A DNA stretch of 64,000 bases, taken from the NCBI GenBank assembly GCA_937967995.1, contig CALBTB010000007.1:62001-126000 (forward strand), written 5' to 3'. This document shows, one piece after another, positions 7,576-16,314 of this stretch; positions within the stretch are counted from its first letter, which is position 1; every line of letters starts with the position of its first letter. The notes under the pieces are model-generated. The model saw only the letters and a list, made by a program, of their open reading frames with translations. It was not told where the DNA came from and did not search any database. A program made the position numbers and the translations under genes. The stretch comes from an uncultured Gammaproteobacteria bacterium (GTDB taxonomy: Bacteria; Pseudomonadota; Gammaproteobacteria; UBA6429; Thiohalophilaceae).

Positions 7576-8447
7576 GGGTTTTTCCCTTTTGTCAGCGGCA
7601 GGGCCTTGTGCTGTTCATACTCCTTCATCGATCCATCGTACAGGCGTACATTCTCAAAACCCAGGTGTTTGAGCGTAAAGTATGTGTGCGCAGCGCGATG
7701 GCCGGAACGACAGTACACCACGACCGGTTGCTTTTTGTCAGACAAACCGACACCGGTTAATTCTTTCAATAAATCATCGCTTTGCCTGATGCTAAAACCA
7801 TTGTCGATATCCAGTGCCTGATCCCACTGCCACCATTTCGCGCCTGGAATATGGCCACTGCGTGGATAACGGGGGTTACCCATGTATTCTTCATCCGTTC
7901 GTACATCCAGTAACAGAGTGGATTTGTTACGGCTGTCCGGAGCGACATCCTGCAATCCCGCGGTTGCGGCACGATCAGACTTGTCAGCTTTGTAAACGGT
8001 GGGTTTGATAACCGGCGGATGGGCGGAAACCGAACGGCCTTCGCGAATCCATTTCACCAGCCCGCCATCGAGCAATGCCATTTTCGGGTGATGCAATTGT
8101 TCCAGCTCCCACAATAACCGGGATGCATGCAGGCCGCCGGTATCGTCATAAGCGATGACGTAACTGTTGCGGGAAATGCCTATCTGGCCAAGTAATTTGA
8201 TTAATTTTTGCTGGTCTACACTCAGGCTGACTTTTTTCCTGTCCTGCACAAGATAGTCATAGGGCAGGTTGATGGCACCGGGAAGATGAAATCGCTGATA
8301 TTGAAGCGAGTCAGACATATCAACCAGTACAATGGATGTATCTTTTGCATTTTCTGCCAGCCAGTCTGTGCTCACGAGTTTGGCCTGAGCAAATGCCAGA
8401 TTTGAGATTGCAACAATTGCCAAAAACAGGATTGTTCTCACGTTCAT
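7572..8447 (-). CDS. Exported tandem-rhodanese sulfurtransferase
   Basis: The 291-residue protein has a signal peptide (about residues 1-20, ending AFA) followed by two rhodanese domains. The C-terminal domain carries the catalytic loop C246-RSGHRA. The N-terminal domain has DDTGG (101-105) at the matching place and no cysteine, as usual for the structural half. Thiosulfate or 3-mercaptopyruvate sulfurtransferases (EC 2.8.1.1/2.8.1.2) move a sulfane sulfur from donor to acceptor; the loop sequence does not settle the donor. Periplasmic location fits oxidation of external sulfur compounds. It converges on the AAA ATPase gene with a 4-base overlap. Confidence 0.9.
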   Translation of the reverse strand: MNVRTILFLAIVAISNLAFAQAKLVSTDWLAENAKDTSIVLVDMSDSLQYQRFHLPGAINLPYDYLVQDRKKVSLSVDQQKLIKLLGQIGISRNSYVIAYDDTGGLHASRLLWELEQLHHPKMALLDGGLVKWIREGRSVSAHPPVIKPTVYKADKSDRAATAGLQDVAPDSRNKSTLLLDVRTDEEYMGNPRYPRSGHIPGAKWWQWDQALDIDNGFSIRQSDDLLKELTGVGLSDKKQPVVVYCRSGHRAAHTYFTLKHLGFENVRLYDGSMKEYEQHKALPLTKGKNP

Positions 8448-8513
8448 AATGCTTGATTCACCTATTTACTGTCGTTAACCTGTGGTCAGGTTTTGAATTA
8501 TAACAATTAAACA

Positions 8514-9980
8514 ATGACAGCGGTTACCTGTAAATACCATACTCAGAATCCTGCGAGCTGGCACTGTGACAGCTGTCAAATCAGCTATTGCCTGAAATGT
8601 GTCAAGCAGGACAACCTGAACCTTGAACCGGATTGCCCGGTATGTAAAAGGCAACTCCGGTCGCTGGGTGTCGGTAACCTGATTAAACCCTACTGGTTAC
8701 GCCTGCGTGAGTTTTTTATCTACCCGGCCTATCCGGCGCCTTTGGCATTGCTGGTAATCCTGACCCTGTTGATTTTTCTGATGCGCCTGGTGCCGGGCTG
8801 GCAGCATGAGTTTGAAATCCTGTTCTGGCGGGTTCCACGCAATGCGTTACTGTTATTGCCGGTGATGGTGGTTTTCCTGAAGTATGCGCACTCGGTGCTG
8901 ATCGATACCGCGCACGGCTTTCTCAAACCCAGTTCCCTGTCGGGTGACAAACTGTTTGAAAACGGCTTAATTGTCGTCCAGCTGTTGTGTCTGTTTACAG
9001 CGTTCTACCTGATTGAATGGGCGGCCCTCGATCTGTTTGACCTGCCTGGCTATTACCTGGCGGTCATCGTAACTGCGCTGGCGACACCGGCCGCGATTAT
9101 GGTACTGGCGATGGAGGATAATCTGTTCCATGCGCTGAATCCGGCAACCCTGGCGTCGGTGATCGCGCGAATCGGCATGCCCTATTTTATAATGTTTGCC
9201 CTGTTTTACCTGTTGTCCATCGCCCAGGGTACGATGCTGGGAATATTATATAAGTATATCGACCCATCACTTTCATTGGCGGTTTACAGTTTCATCACCA
9301 TGTATTTTTACCTGATCATGTTTAACATGATGGGCTATGTGTTGTACCAGTATCACGAAGAACTGGGCTTCAATGTAACGGTCAATGCAAATGATCATGT
9401 TGCACAGGACGAAGATGACGAGCATGCCCAAACATCACCGGAATTACGTGCGGTTGAAATTCTGGTGCATGAAGGCAAATACAAGGAGGCCAGTCGTGAA
9501 CTGCAACAACTCATTCGCAAAAACCCGAGTGATATCGAGGCACGACAACGACTGTTGAAACTGACACGCCTGACCGGCGATCAGGAACTGCATCGACAGC
9601 AGGGACAGGATTTTATTTCCTACCTGATTGCGGAAAATAAAATGGGCCCGGCCGTCAAGGTATATCAGGAAGGTAGTGAATTCGACAAGAGTTTCAAACC
9701 CGCCAAGGCTGTGGAACGTATGGACATGGCCCGCTACTTACGCCAGAGCAACCAGGGTAAACTGGCCATGGCGGTACTGAATAACCTGCACAGCGATTTC
9801 CCCACCTTTGACGGTGTCCCGGATGCGTACCTGATCGTCGCGCAATTACTGGCTGAGAAATTCAACGATGATCAGCGTGCCATACAGGTGCTGGAGTTTA
9901 TCCTGAATAATTACCCGTCCCATTCACGCATCAGCGAAGTAGAAGAGTATCTGCGAATAATCAGGGCTTCGACGCATTAA
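8514..9980 (+). CDS. Zinc-finger, multi-pass membrane, TPR-like protein
   Basis: This 488-residue protein has three parts. Residues 1-45 form a B-box-like zinc finger (C6, H9, C18, C21, C26, C29, C41, C44). Residues about 70-290 contain around six hydrophobic segments. Residues ~310-488 are soluble, helical and TPR-like ('KYKEASRELQQLIRKNPSDIEARQRLLKL'). The architecture suggests a membrane scaffold with a zinc-binding N-terminal and a protein-binding C-terminal domain on the same side. I know no defined function. Its last 4 bases overlap the converging rhomboid gene, whose protein also ends in TPR-like repeats, which hints at a functional pair. Confidence 0.75.
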   Translation: MTAVTCKYHTQNPASWHCDSCQISYCLKCVKQDNLNLEPDCPVCKRQLRSLGVGNLIKPYWLRLREFFIYPAYPAPLALLVILTLLIFLMRLVPGWQHEFEILFWRVPRNALLLLPVMVVFLKYAHSVLIDTAHGFLKPSSLSGDKLFENGLIVVQLLCLFTAFYLIEWAALDLFDLPGYYLAVIVTALATPAAIMVLAMEDNLFHALNPATLASVIARIGMPYFIMFALFYLLSIAQGTMLGILYKYIDPSLSLAVYSFITMYFYLIMFNMMGYVLYQYHEELGFNVTVNANDHVAQDEDDEHAQTSPELRAVEILVHEGKYKEASRELQQLIRKNPSDIEARQRLLKLTRLTGDQELHRQQGQDFISYLIAENKMGPAVKVYQEGSEFDKSFKPAKAVERMDMARYLRQSNQGKLAMAVLNNLHSDFPTFDGVPDAYLIVAQLLAEKFNDDQRAIQVLEFILNNYPSHSRISEVEEYLRIIRASTH

Positions 9981-11428
9981 CCGGCGGAGCGTGCAAACTG
10001 TTTCGCCTGCTGACTGTCTGGAAACAGTTGTATCAGCATTTGCTGGTAATGACTGGCTTTATCCCGGTCCTTGCCGTTGTAATGACGGGCCAGTGCATAC
10101 AGTCCTTCGGCGTTGCGCGGAAAGTCACGTGCCGCATTCACCAGGTGGTTAACGATTTTTTCCGCATCTTCCAGAAAACCATTGGCGGCGAAGCGAATCG
10201 CGAGATTCAGTAACAACTCCGGTGTCCAGCGAGGTTTGGGTTTGGCGCGGGCTGCGTAGTCAGTAAATATGTCATTCATCAGCCTGGCGGTGGGGCCATC
10301 GTCAGCCGGCAGGTTAAAGATGGCATGGGCGAAATTATGATAGTCGTCACTGGCCGGATTGTATCTTGCTGCATCAAACGACAACTGCAGGACCGTGGCG
10401 TCATGCGCATACTGTTCCCGAAGTGGTGCCAGACAGGTTTGTGCTTCTTCAAATTTCATAGCAGCCAGGAATTGCCGAGCCCGGGCAAGTTCTGCCTGCA
10501 GGTTTTCCTGTTCACGTTCCTGGTCGATCTGTTCAGTTTTAATGACATTGGGTATGAGTTTAAGAATACCGATAAATATCAGGCCACCCAGCAGACCGCC
10601 GATATGTGCAGCCACATTAACATTGGTATCAAAAACAAATTCGATAATTAGTTGTGACAATATATAAAGTGGCAGTATCCAGATCGCCCGCGCCTTGACG
10701 TAATCGAAGTACACAAACAGGAAGTAAAAGAAATTAATTTTTCTAAAACCATACAACATGATTGACATGCCCAGTATGCCGGCAATCGCACCGGACGCAC
10801 CGACACCACTAATAGCCTGACTGTAAAACAGGGCAACATAAAGTAAACCGGCAGTCAGACCGGACAGCAGGTAGCCGAGCAGGAATAACAGTCGGCCGAT
10901 GATGATCTCCACACCAAACCCAAGCAATAACAACATGGCCATATTGCTCAGCAGATGGCCGTCATTGCCATGCAGAAACATGTTGGTAAACAGAGTTGTT
11001 GGGGTTGGATTGGCCGGAGAAATACCATAACGTTCGGCAACGATGCGCTGTTCCAGCCGTTTGAATCGATCATGTTTTGGCCGCCATTCGAGATAATCCG
11101 GATCGTCCGGTTTTATAACTTTGTCATTCTCCAGTAACTGCTGAAATTTTCCATCACTGCGCATATCCATGAAAACCTCCCGTGCTTTGCGGGAGCCGGT
11201 TTCAATGTCATGCTCGGAAAGCTTGTCGGGTTTTTTGATATGTTGAAGATAGGCATTGAGTTCGGTCTTGATCAGGCCGGAGACAACATAGTACTCATAG
11301 GCTTCACGCGAATAGCGCTCATCATTGTATTGCCAGATATAAAAAATTAGGACATTAGCAACGACTAATATCAGGGTTACCAGTGGAGGGTTACGCCAGT
11401 CAGGTTTCTGATCTAATGGCAAAAACAT
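9977..11428 (-). CDS. Rhomboid family intramembrane serine protease with TPR-like tail
   Basis: The 483-residue protein starts with one membrane segment and an unusually long loop (about residues 40-140). The rhomboid core follows: 'HGNDGHLLSN' with N162 for the oxyanion hole, catalytic S212 in G-A-S-G, and catalytic H275 in 'AAHIGG'. All catalytic residues are present, so cleavage of transmembrane substrates is likely. After residue ~310 comes a soluble TPR-like domain, uncommon in bacterial rhomboids, that may recruit substrates. It meets the zinc-finger/TPR membrane gene tail to tail with a 4-base overlap. Confidence 0.9.
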   Translation of the reverse strand: MFLPLDQKPDWRNPPLVTLILVVANVLIFYIWQYNDERYSREAYEYYVVSGLIKTELNAYLQHIKKPDKLSEHDIETGSRKAREVFMDMRSDGKFQQLLENDKVIKPDDPDYLEWRPKHDRFKRLEQRIVAERYGISPANPTPTTLFTNMFLHGNDGHLLSNMAMLLLLGFGVEIIIGRLLFLLGYLLSGLTAGLLYVALFYSQAISGVGASGAIAGILGMSIMLYGFRKINFFYFLFVYFDYVKARAIWILPLYILSQLIIEFVFDTNVNVAAHIGGLLGGLIFIGILKLIPNVIKTEQIDQEREQENLQAELARARQFLAAMKFEEAQTCLAPLREQYAHDATVLQLSFDAARYNPASDDYHNFAHAIFNLPADDGPTARLMNDIFTDYAARAKPKPRWTPELLLNLAIRFAANGFLEDAEKIVNHLVNAARDFPRNAEGLYALARHYNGKDRDKASHYQQMLIQLFPDSQQAKQFARSAG

Positions 11429-11548
11429 CGATTAAGTCACAAATAATGGGTCAAAACTCGCTGTCGAGTCGCGTATAACAAATAATAATATTATGCGTTA
11501 TGGCTGTTTTTATTGATTTGTGAAGAATTTACTTTCCTACAGGTGATT

Positions 11549-12496
11549 ATGGTGGAATGCTCTAAAATTGTCACGCAAACACAGGATGATAATGTGGAAA
11601 ACCAGCAAGTCATCGATGCGGTAGAAAAAGCTGTCAACCAGCACCAGATTTTTGGTGACCTGCTGACCACGATGGAAAAACAATACCTGCTGGATCGGGG
11701 CCTGGTGCGCAGCGTTTTACCCGGCGTGGTCATCTGTCGTGAAGGTCAGCGTGATGATCGCGTGTATATTCTGGTCGTTGGTGAGGTCGAAGCCAGTTCG
11801 GGAACCGATGCCGGAAAGACGCACATCGCCAATCTCAGGCAGGGTGAAATCTTTGGTGAGATCGCTGCCCTGTTTGGCATGCCGCGGGTGTGTGATATCA
11901 GTGTGACCCGACCGTCGGTGATTCTGGAAATTCCCAGCGAGGTATTACGCAATATTATCGAGGCGCGTGCCGATTTACGTGATGCGGTTATTCAGCGCTT
12001 TCGGGATCGGATTACTGAAACCGCCCTGCGTGCCGTACCACTGTTTCGATTTCTTGAGGATGCGTCCATGCAAAAACTGGTCGAGCACTCAACACTGCTA
12101 GGTGCACCGCCGGGCAGCATTCTCATCGAAGAAGGTGAAGTCGGTGAAGCCCTGTACGTGATTGTGTATGGAAACCTGCGTGTCAGCCATGATGTTGATG
12201 GCAAGCACCTTAACCTGGCCCTGCTTCACCCGGGTGATTTTTTTGGTGAATGGTCGCTCCTGACCGGCGCACCACGTACAGCCACCGTGTCCGCCCTGTC
12301 GCAGACGGAAATGGTCAGTATCGACCGTCCTGCTTTTCTGGAAATTATTCAGTCTCACCCCGAATTACGTGATCGAATCGATCTGGAGGCACACAACCGC
12401 CACGATCAGATTGCCACGACCGAGGCCCTGAGTGGCGAATTTCGTGCCACGCAGAACCTCGACGAAATCAAAGATATCCTGAAAAATAACGATTAA
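11549..12496 (+). CDS. Protein with two cyclic-nucleotide-binding domains
   Basis: The product (315 residues from ATG 11549) carries two CRP-like nucleotide-binding domains. The first has 'GEIFGEIAALFGMPRVCDISV' and lacks the Thr/Ser-Ala after Arg. The second has 'GDFFGEWSLLTGAPRTATVSA' with the full phosphate-binding cassette (E, R, T, A). No helix-turn-helix, kinase or membrane segment is seen, so this is a stand-alone sensor or adaptor. ATG 11549 is preferred over 11513 because ACAGGTG lies at proper spacing before it. Ligand could be cAMP, cGMP or other; unknown. Confidence 0.8.
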   Translation: MVECSKIVTQTQDDNVENQQVIDAVEKAVNQHQIFGDLLTTMEKQYLLDRGLVRSVLPGVVICREGQRDDRVYILVVGEVEASSGTDAGKTHIANLRQGEIFGEIAALFGMPRVCDISVTRPSVILEIPSEVLRNIIEARADLRDAVIQRFRDRITETALRAVPLFRFLEDASMQKLVEHSTLLGAPPGSILIEEGEVGEALYVIVYGNLRVSHDVDGKHLNLALLHPGDFFGEWSLLTGAPRTATVSALSQTEMVSIDRPAFLEIIQSHPELRDRIDLEAHNRHDQIATTEALSGEFRATQNLDEIKDILKNND

Positions 12497-12564
12497 GCTA
12501 TCTTGGCAAGTAAACCGTGGTTGGTTTACAGTTAGCCTATAACAGGAATATTTGGAGGAAATAC

Positions 12565-12951
12565 ATGTCTTTTATGCGCAGAACGAAACGTCTGGTTTGT
12601 GCGGTACTCGCTTTTTCGGTCCTGAATCTTGGATTACAGGGTATCGCCAGTGCGGGTATTGTGACTTCCAGTGATGTTGTGACCGCCGAGCAGATTCGTA
12701 TCGACCGTGCCCAGCTCAAGACCTGGCTGGCAAAAGAAGAAGTACGCGACCAACTGGTTGCCATGGGTGTCGATGTCGAACAGGCGGCGTCACGCGTGGA
12801 TACCATGACCGAACAGGAAATTCAGCAACTGGCTGCCAATATGCATGAAATGCCGGCCGGTGCAGGTTTTATCGAAACCGCTGTGCTTGCCTTCCTGGTA
12901 CTGGTCGTACTGGAGGTGACTGGCGTCACGGATATCCTGCCGAATATCTAG
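12565..12951 (+). CDS. PA2779 family protein
   Basis: This 128-residue protein has a signal peptide (basic MSFMRRTKR start, hydrophobic core, cleavage near ASA-GI), a helical middle with 'LKTWLAKEEVRDQLVAMGVD' and a C-terminal hydrophobic segment ('ETAVLAFLVLVVLEVTGV'). This is the pattern of the PA2779 family, which is encoded beside PA2778-type peptidases in many Pseudomonadota. ATG 12565 has a textbook GGAGG site 7 bases upstream, and a longer frame from 12517 lacks one. Its function is unknown. It is probably a membrane-anchored periplasmic protein, and its gene is followed by the peptidase gene after 6 bases. Confidence 0.85.
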   Translation: MSFMRRTKRLVCAVLAFSVLNLGLQGIASAGIVTSSDVVTAEQIRIDRAQLKTWLAKEEVRDQLVAMGVDVEQAASRVDTMTEQEIQQLAANMHEMPAGAGFIETAVLAFLVLVVLEVTGVTDILPNI

Positions 12952-12957
12952 TTACCC

Positions 12958-13935
12958 ATGCACGACAAAAACCGGGCCACCTATTTATACATAGGTGGCC
13001 TTTTTATGTTGTATCTGTTCCTGTCGGGGTGTGCATCAACACCCCAGTCCGATGCACTGCTTGAATCTGTACCAAGTGAATTTGCCAGGCCAACCGAGTT
13101 AACACATGTTGCGTTTTATGCGCAGCGTGAATACCAGTGCGGACCGGCTGCACTGGCTACGGTTTTGCACGAGCACCGCATTCCCGTCAGCCTCGATGAT
13201 CTTGTTACGCGGGTTTATATTCCGGAGCGGCAGGGTAGCCTGCAGATCGAAATGGTTCGCACAATTCGGGATTACAACCTGGTTCCTTATCAACTCGAAC
13301 CTTCGCTGCAGGATCTTCTGGCTGAAATCAATGCTGGCCGACCGGTGCTGGTATTACAGAACCTCGGTGTTAGCTGGTATCCAAGGTGGCATTACGCTGT
13401 GGTGGTGGGTTATGACCTGGGTGAGGAAAAAATCATTCTGCGCTCCGGTGAGATCGAGCGTTACGTCATGGACTTGAAAACCTTTGAGCATACCTGGCGG
13501 CGCTCAAGACACTGGTCAGTGATTGCGCTTTCCACGCAACAACTTCCCGCCAATCCGAATCCCTGGCGTTACCTGAAGGCGATCACTCCTTTTGAAGAAA
13601 CAAAGAACTGGACAGTACTGAACCAGGCCTATCAAACCGGCCTGGCGCACTGGCCGAATCACCGTGATTTGCTATTCGGTTATGCGACGGCGCGTTACCT
13701 GCAATCCGATCGCAAGGCGGCGCAGGAACTGTTTGCTCGAACGGTCGAAAAATATCCGGACTATGCACCAGCTCGGAATAATTACGCGCAGGTACTCCTG
13801 GAAGAGGGGAATCTAGATGCGGCACTGTTACACGCCAGGCGGGCTATCGAACTGGGTGGTGAGCATAGCGAGCAATACCGCGCTACACTGAACAGCATCA
13901 GGCAGGCCATGGAGCAGAATCATTTACGAAAATAA
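12958..13935 (+). CDS. PA2778 family cysteine peptidase, lipoprotein
   Basis: This 325-residue lipoprotein has its lipobox L-S-G-C at about residue 25. A C39-like papain fold follows: 'REYQCGPAALATVL' supplies the Gln and catalytic Cys, and 'WYPRWHYAVVVGYD' the His. The C-terminus has TPR-like helices ('FARTVEKYPDYAPARNNYAQVLLEEGNLDAALLHARRAIELG'). It pairs with the PA2779 gene 6 bases upstream. C39 domains usually cut leader peptides at double-glycine sites, but no such substrate or transporter is encoded here, so the target is unknown. A terminator-like hairpin lies inside the first codons. Confidence 0.85.
   Translation: MHDKNRATYLYIGGLFMLYLFLSGCASTPQSDALLESVPSEFARPTELTHVAFYAQREYQCGPAALATVLHEHRIPVSLDDLVTRVYIPERQGSLQIEMVRTIRDYNLVPYQLEPSLQDLLAEINAGRPVLVLQNLGVSWYPRWHYAVVVGYDLGEEKIILRSGEIERYVMDLKTFEHTWRRSRHWSVIALSTQQLPANPNPWRYLKAITPFEETKNWTVLNQAYQTGLAHWPNHRDLLFGYATARYLQSDRKAAQELFARTVEKYPDYAPARNNYAQVLLEEGNLDAALLHARRAIELGGEHSEQYRATLNSIRQAMEQNHLRK
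12975..13005 (+). terminator. Terminator-like hairpin inside the 5' coding region of the peptidase gene
   Basis: GGCCACCTAT (12975-12984) pairs perfectly with ATAGGTGGCC (12991-13000) around TTTATA-type loop bases, directly followed by TTTTTATG. It lies 23 bases after the PA2779 stop and within codons 6-16 of the peptidase gene as annotated. It could end PA2779 transcripts unless ribosomes cover it, giving differential expression of the pair. Confidence 0.6.
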
Positions 13936-14051
13936 TCGCGATTCTGGCCGGAAAGTTGCATATTACAGCCCCATCACCGATATTTAGTGGTATCGCCATC
14001 GGTGCGACAGATTTTCGAAAAATAGACAAATAATGCCGTGAGGATATAAAG

Positions 14052-14627
14052 ATGAAGCGAATTTTGGCTGGATTGTTTGGCGTGCTGGCGTATTCCGGAT
14101 CTGTCTGTGCAGATTCGTTCGATATACGGCTTGGTGAAGAAAGCGCGCGGTTTATTTATGCATCGGAAGTATTTGGTGGTGCTTTCGGGCCGGCCAATAT
14201 CGAGTTTGGCGCTTTTTTTAATGAGGATGATGACACCATGTTCCATGTCGGACTGGTGATCAAAAATGATTCACTGGATAACCCGCTCGCGATTACGCTG
14301 GGAACCCGGGTCTATTATGCCGATGCAGGTAATGCACCTGACCAGCCGCAGACAGATGTCGGCGCCATAACGTTGGGTGGTGAAATCCTGATTTCGCCAG
14401 ACAATCTCGGTGGACTGGGTTTTGCGCTGAGTTATTTCGCCGCACCCAGTGTAACCTCGTTCATGGATGCGGACGGATTTACGGAGTATGGCGGACGAAT
14501 AGAATTTGAAGTGACTGAACAGTCCAGCCTGTTCGTTGGATACCGCAAGATTGAAGTGGAGCGCGAGGATGGCCAGACTGTCGAAATCGATTCGGGTGTG
14601 ATGTTTGGTGTAGGGCTTCGCTTCTGA
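14052..14627 (+). CDS. YfaZ family outer membrane protein
   Basis: The 191-residue protein has a signal peptide (cleavage near VCA-DS) and alternating beta-strands ending in 'GVMFGVGLRF', with a C-terminal Phe, the usual outer-membrane beta-barrel signal. Overall it matches the YfaZ family of small porin-like proteins of unknown function. GAGGATAT stands before ATG 14052. The reading frame of a decayed HAD gene overlaps its stop codon. Confidence 0.75.
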   Translation: MKRILAGLFGVLAYSGSVCADSFDIRLGEESARFIYASEVFGGAFGPANIEFGAFFNEDDDTMFHVGLVIKNDSLDNPLAITLGTRVYYADAGNAPDQPQTDVGAITLGGEILISPDNLGGLGFALSYFAAPSVTSFMDADGFTEYGGRIEFEVTEQSSLFVGYRKIEVEREDGQTVEIDSGVMFGVGLRF

Positions 14628-15304
14628 GTACGGCGGTTTTTTTCGATTTATTCAATACACTGATCAGTGTTGCCGAGGTCCCGGAATCCGTCGGACCGTT
14701 TACTGCAGATATTCTGGGTGTTGATCGTGAAGTCTGGAACAGGGCCTGTTTCGGATCAGAGCATGAAATCTGTGAGCCGACACAGCATGTCGATGTGATT
14801 CGTTGCCTTGCTCACGCAATCGATCCCGCCATTTCCGAAACACGCATACAGGAGGCTACCCAGGCACGGCAACGACGCTTTGATCATGCACTGATCCATG
14901 TGCGTGACGATATTCTTGCGGCACTGGCGCAGCTTCGGCAACGTGGTATTCGCCTTGCTTTGATCTCCAATGCCTCAACCGCGGAAGTTGCAGCCTGGGA
15001 TCAATCACCTCTGGCAGAATTGATCGATACGGCTGTGTTTAGTTGCCACTGCCGCCTGAAAAAGCCCGATATTCGTATCTTTTAACATGCGTTTCAGGTT
15101 TTGGGGGACAGCCCGGGTTTAAGCCTGTTTGTGGGAGATGGTGGCAGTGATGAATTTACGGGTGCACATGCTGTCGGTATGACAACGGTGATGACAACGC
15201 AATTTGGATCGCAGTTACATCAGAAGCGGGTCAGAGCGGGTCAGGGAGCGTACATACACCATGAAATTGAGCACATACGTCATTTAGAAACGATGCTGCC
15301 GTGA
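14624..15304 (+). pseudogene. HAD family hydrolase interrupted by one in-frame stop
   Basis: The frame gives HAD motif I 'VFFDLFNTL' from about 14636, then motif II 'LALISNAS' (about 14957-14980) and motif III 'KKPDIRIF', and then TAA at 15083-15085. The same frame continues at once with 'HAFQVLG' and motif IV 'FVGDGGSDEFTGAHAVGMTT', ending at 15304. Only one codon is broken, at a place where relatives commonly have Glu or another residue before His-Ala. Motif IV binds the catalytic Mg2+, so the truncated form should be inactive. No ATG or GTG start is found before motif I; CTG at 14624 is the nearest possible. A sequencing error is the alternative. Confidence 0.75.
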
Positions 15305-15322
15305 AAAGGCAGTGCAGAAATG

Positions 15323-15347
15323 AATCGGGGCCGTAACGGCCCCGATT
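15323..15347. terminator. Near-perfect palindromic hairpin between converging genes
   Basis: AATCGGGGCCGT pairs with ACGGCCCCGATT with a single base between. It lies just past the stop of the broken HAD gene and just before the stop of the HU-like gene on the other strand. T-tracts are poor on both sides, so termination strength is uncertain. Confidence 0.6.
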
Positions 15348-15355
15348 TGCGATCA

Positions 15356-15730
15356 TTAATTGACCATTTCCTTGAGTGCTTTCAACGCCAGAATCTTGAC
15401 GACGTTACGAGCCGGTTTGGCTTTGAAAATGGTGGGTTCGCCAGTAAACGGATTGATACCTTTACGCGCCTTGGTTGCCGGTTTGCGAACAACCTTGATC
15501 TTGCACAGGCCCGGCATCGTGAAAATGCCCGCACCGTTGCGCTTGACGTGGCCGTTGATGATATTGGTCAGTTCATCAAAAACCGCGACAATATCTTTCT
15601 TTTTCATATCTGTACGTTCAGCGATGGTTGTGTAGAGCTGTGACTTGGTCATTGGCTCCTTGATGGTTTTAACCGGAGCAGCTTTTTTGGCTGCCGCCTT
15701 TTTCTTCGCCTTCTTTTTCTTTGTTGCCAT
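15356..15730 (-). CDS. HU/IHF-like DNA-binding protein with lysine-rich N-terminal tail
   Basis: The 124-residue protein starts with about 25 residues that are almost only Lys and Ala. An HU-like domain follows ('MTKSQLYTTIAERTDMKKKDIVAVFDEL'), with the beta-arm region containing 'GINPFTGEP', where the Pro inserts into DNA in this family. The tail resembles histone H1-type or AlgR3-type tails and should add non-specific DNA binding. It is likely a nucleoid-associated protein. The gene is monocistronic with a hairpin after its stop. Tailed HU variants occur in several gammaproteobacteria; their specific targets are unclear. Confidence 0.85.
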   Translation of the reverse strand: MATKKKKAKKKAAAKKAAPVKTIKEPMTKSQLYTTIAERTDMKKKDIVAVFDELTNIINGHVKRNGAGIFTMPGLCKIKVVRKPATKARKGINPFTGEPTIFKAKPARNVVKILALKALKEMVN

Positions 15731-15906
15731 TCGGATAACTCCTGAAAGGGTTGGTTAGGTGTAAATTACAAACAGCTAAGCTAGCTTTTATTCCTGTTAC
15801 AATAGCATAATCTTAAGATAATTGGAGTCAAAAATTCAATTTTTTTATAAAAAAAAGTGTAAAAACCCCTTAAAATACAGTCTCAGATGCATGTTGGTGA
15901 TCACAA

Positions 15907-16314
15907 ATGGTAGAAACATTGCAAGTAAAAGTTAACGGTCAGGGCCTGCATATGATTACCGCCGGTGTCGAGAAGATTGTTGCAAAAGCCGGTCTGGATT
16001 CTGGCATATGCACCCTGTTTATTCGTCACACGTCGGCCAGCCTGCTGGTTCAGGAAAATGCCGATCCATCTGCACGGCATGATCTGGAGACTTGGTTGAA
16101 CCGCCTTGTCCCGGAAAATGACAGCCTCTACACACATACGCTGGAGGGGCCTGATGATATGCCGGCACACATCAAGGCGGCACTGACCGCAACCTCGCTC
16201 AGCATTCCCATTCAGCACGGTAAACTGACACTGGGAACCTGGCAGGGGATATATCTGTGGGAACACCGTCACGAAATTGCCCGCCGGGAAATTGTTGTTT
16301 ATACAGGTGACTGA
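15907..16314 (+). CDS. yjbQ: YjbQ family protein (UPF0047)
   Basis: This 135-residue protein has the family's 'CTLFIRHTSASLLVQENADPS' core, followed by 'HTLEGPDDMPAHIKAAL' and 'LGTWQGIYLWEHR'. The conserved His and Glu residues are intact. E. coli YjbQ shows weak thiamine phosphate synthase activity, and the physiological role remains open. Its stop codon overlaps the start of the Rieske gene (TGATG), so the two are translationally coupled. Confidence 0.9.
   Translation: MVETLQVKVNGQGLHMITAGVEKIVAKAGLDSGICTLFIRHTSASLLVQENADPSARHDLETWLNRLVPENDSLYTHTLEGPDDMPAHIKAALTATSLSIPIQHGKLTLGTWQGIYLWEHRHEIARREIVVYTGD

Noticed and set aside
12517..12564. Earlier start for the PA2779 family gene
   Set aside because: GGAGG lies directly before ATG 12565, which also begins a normal signal peptide.
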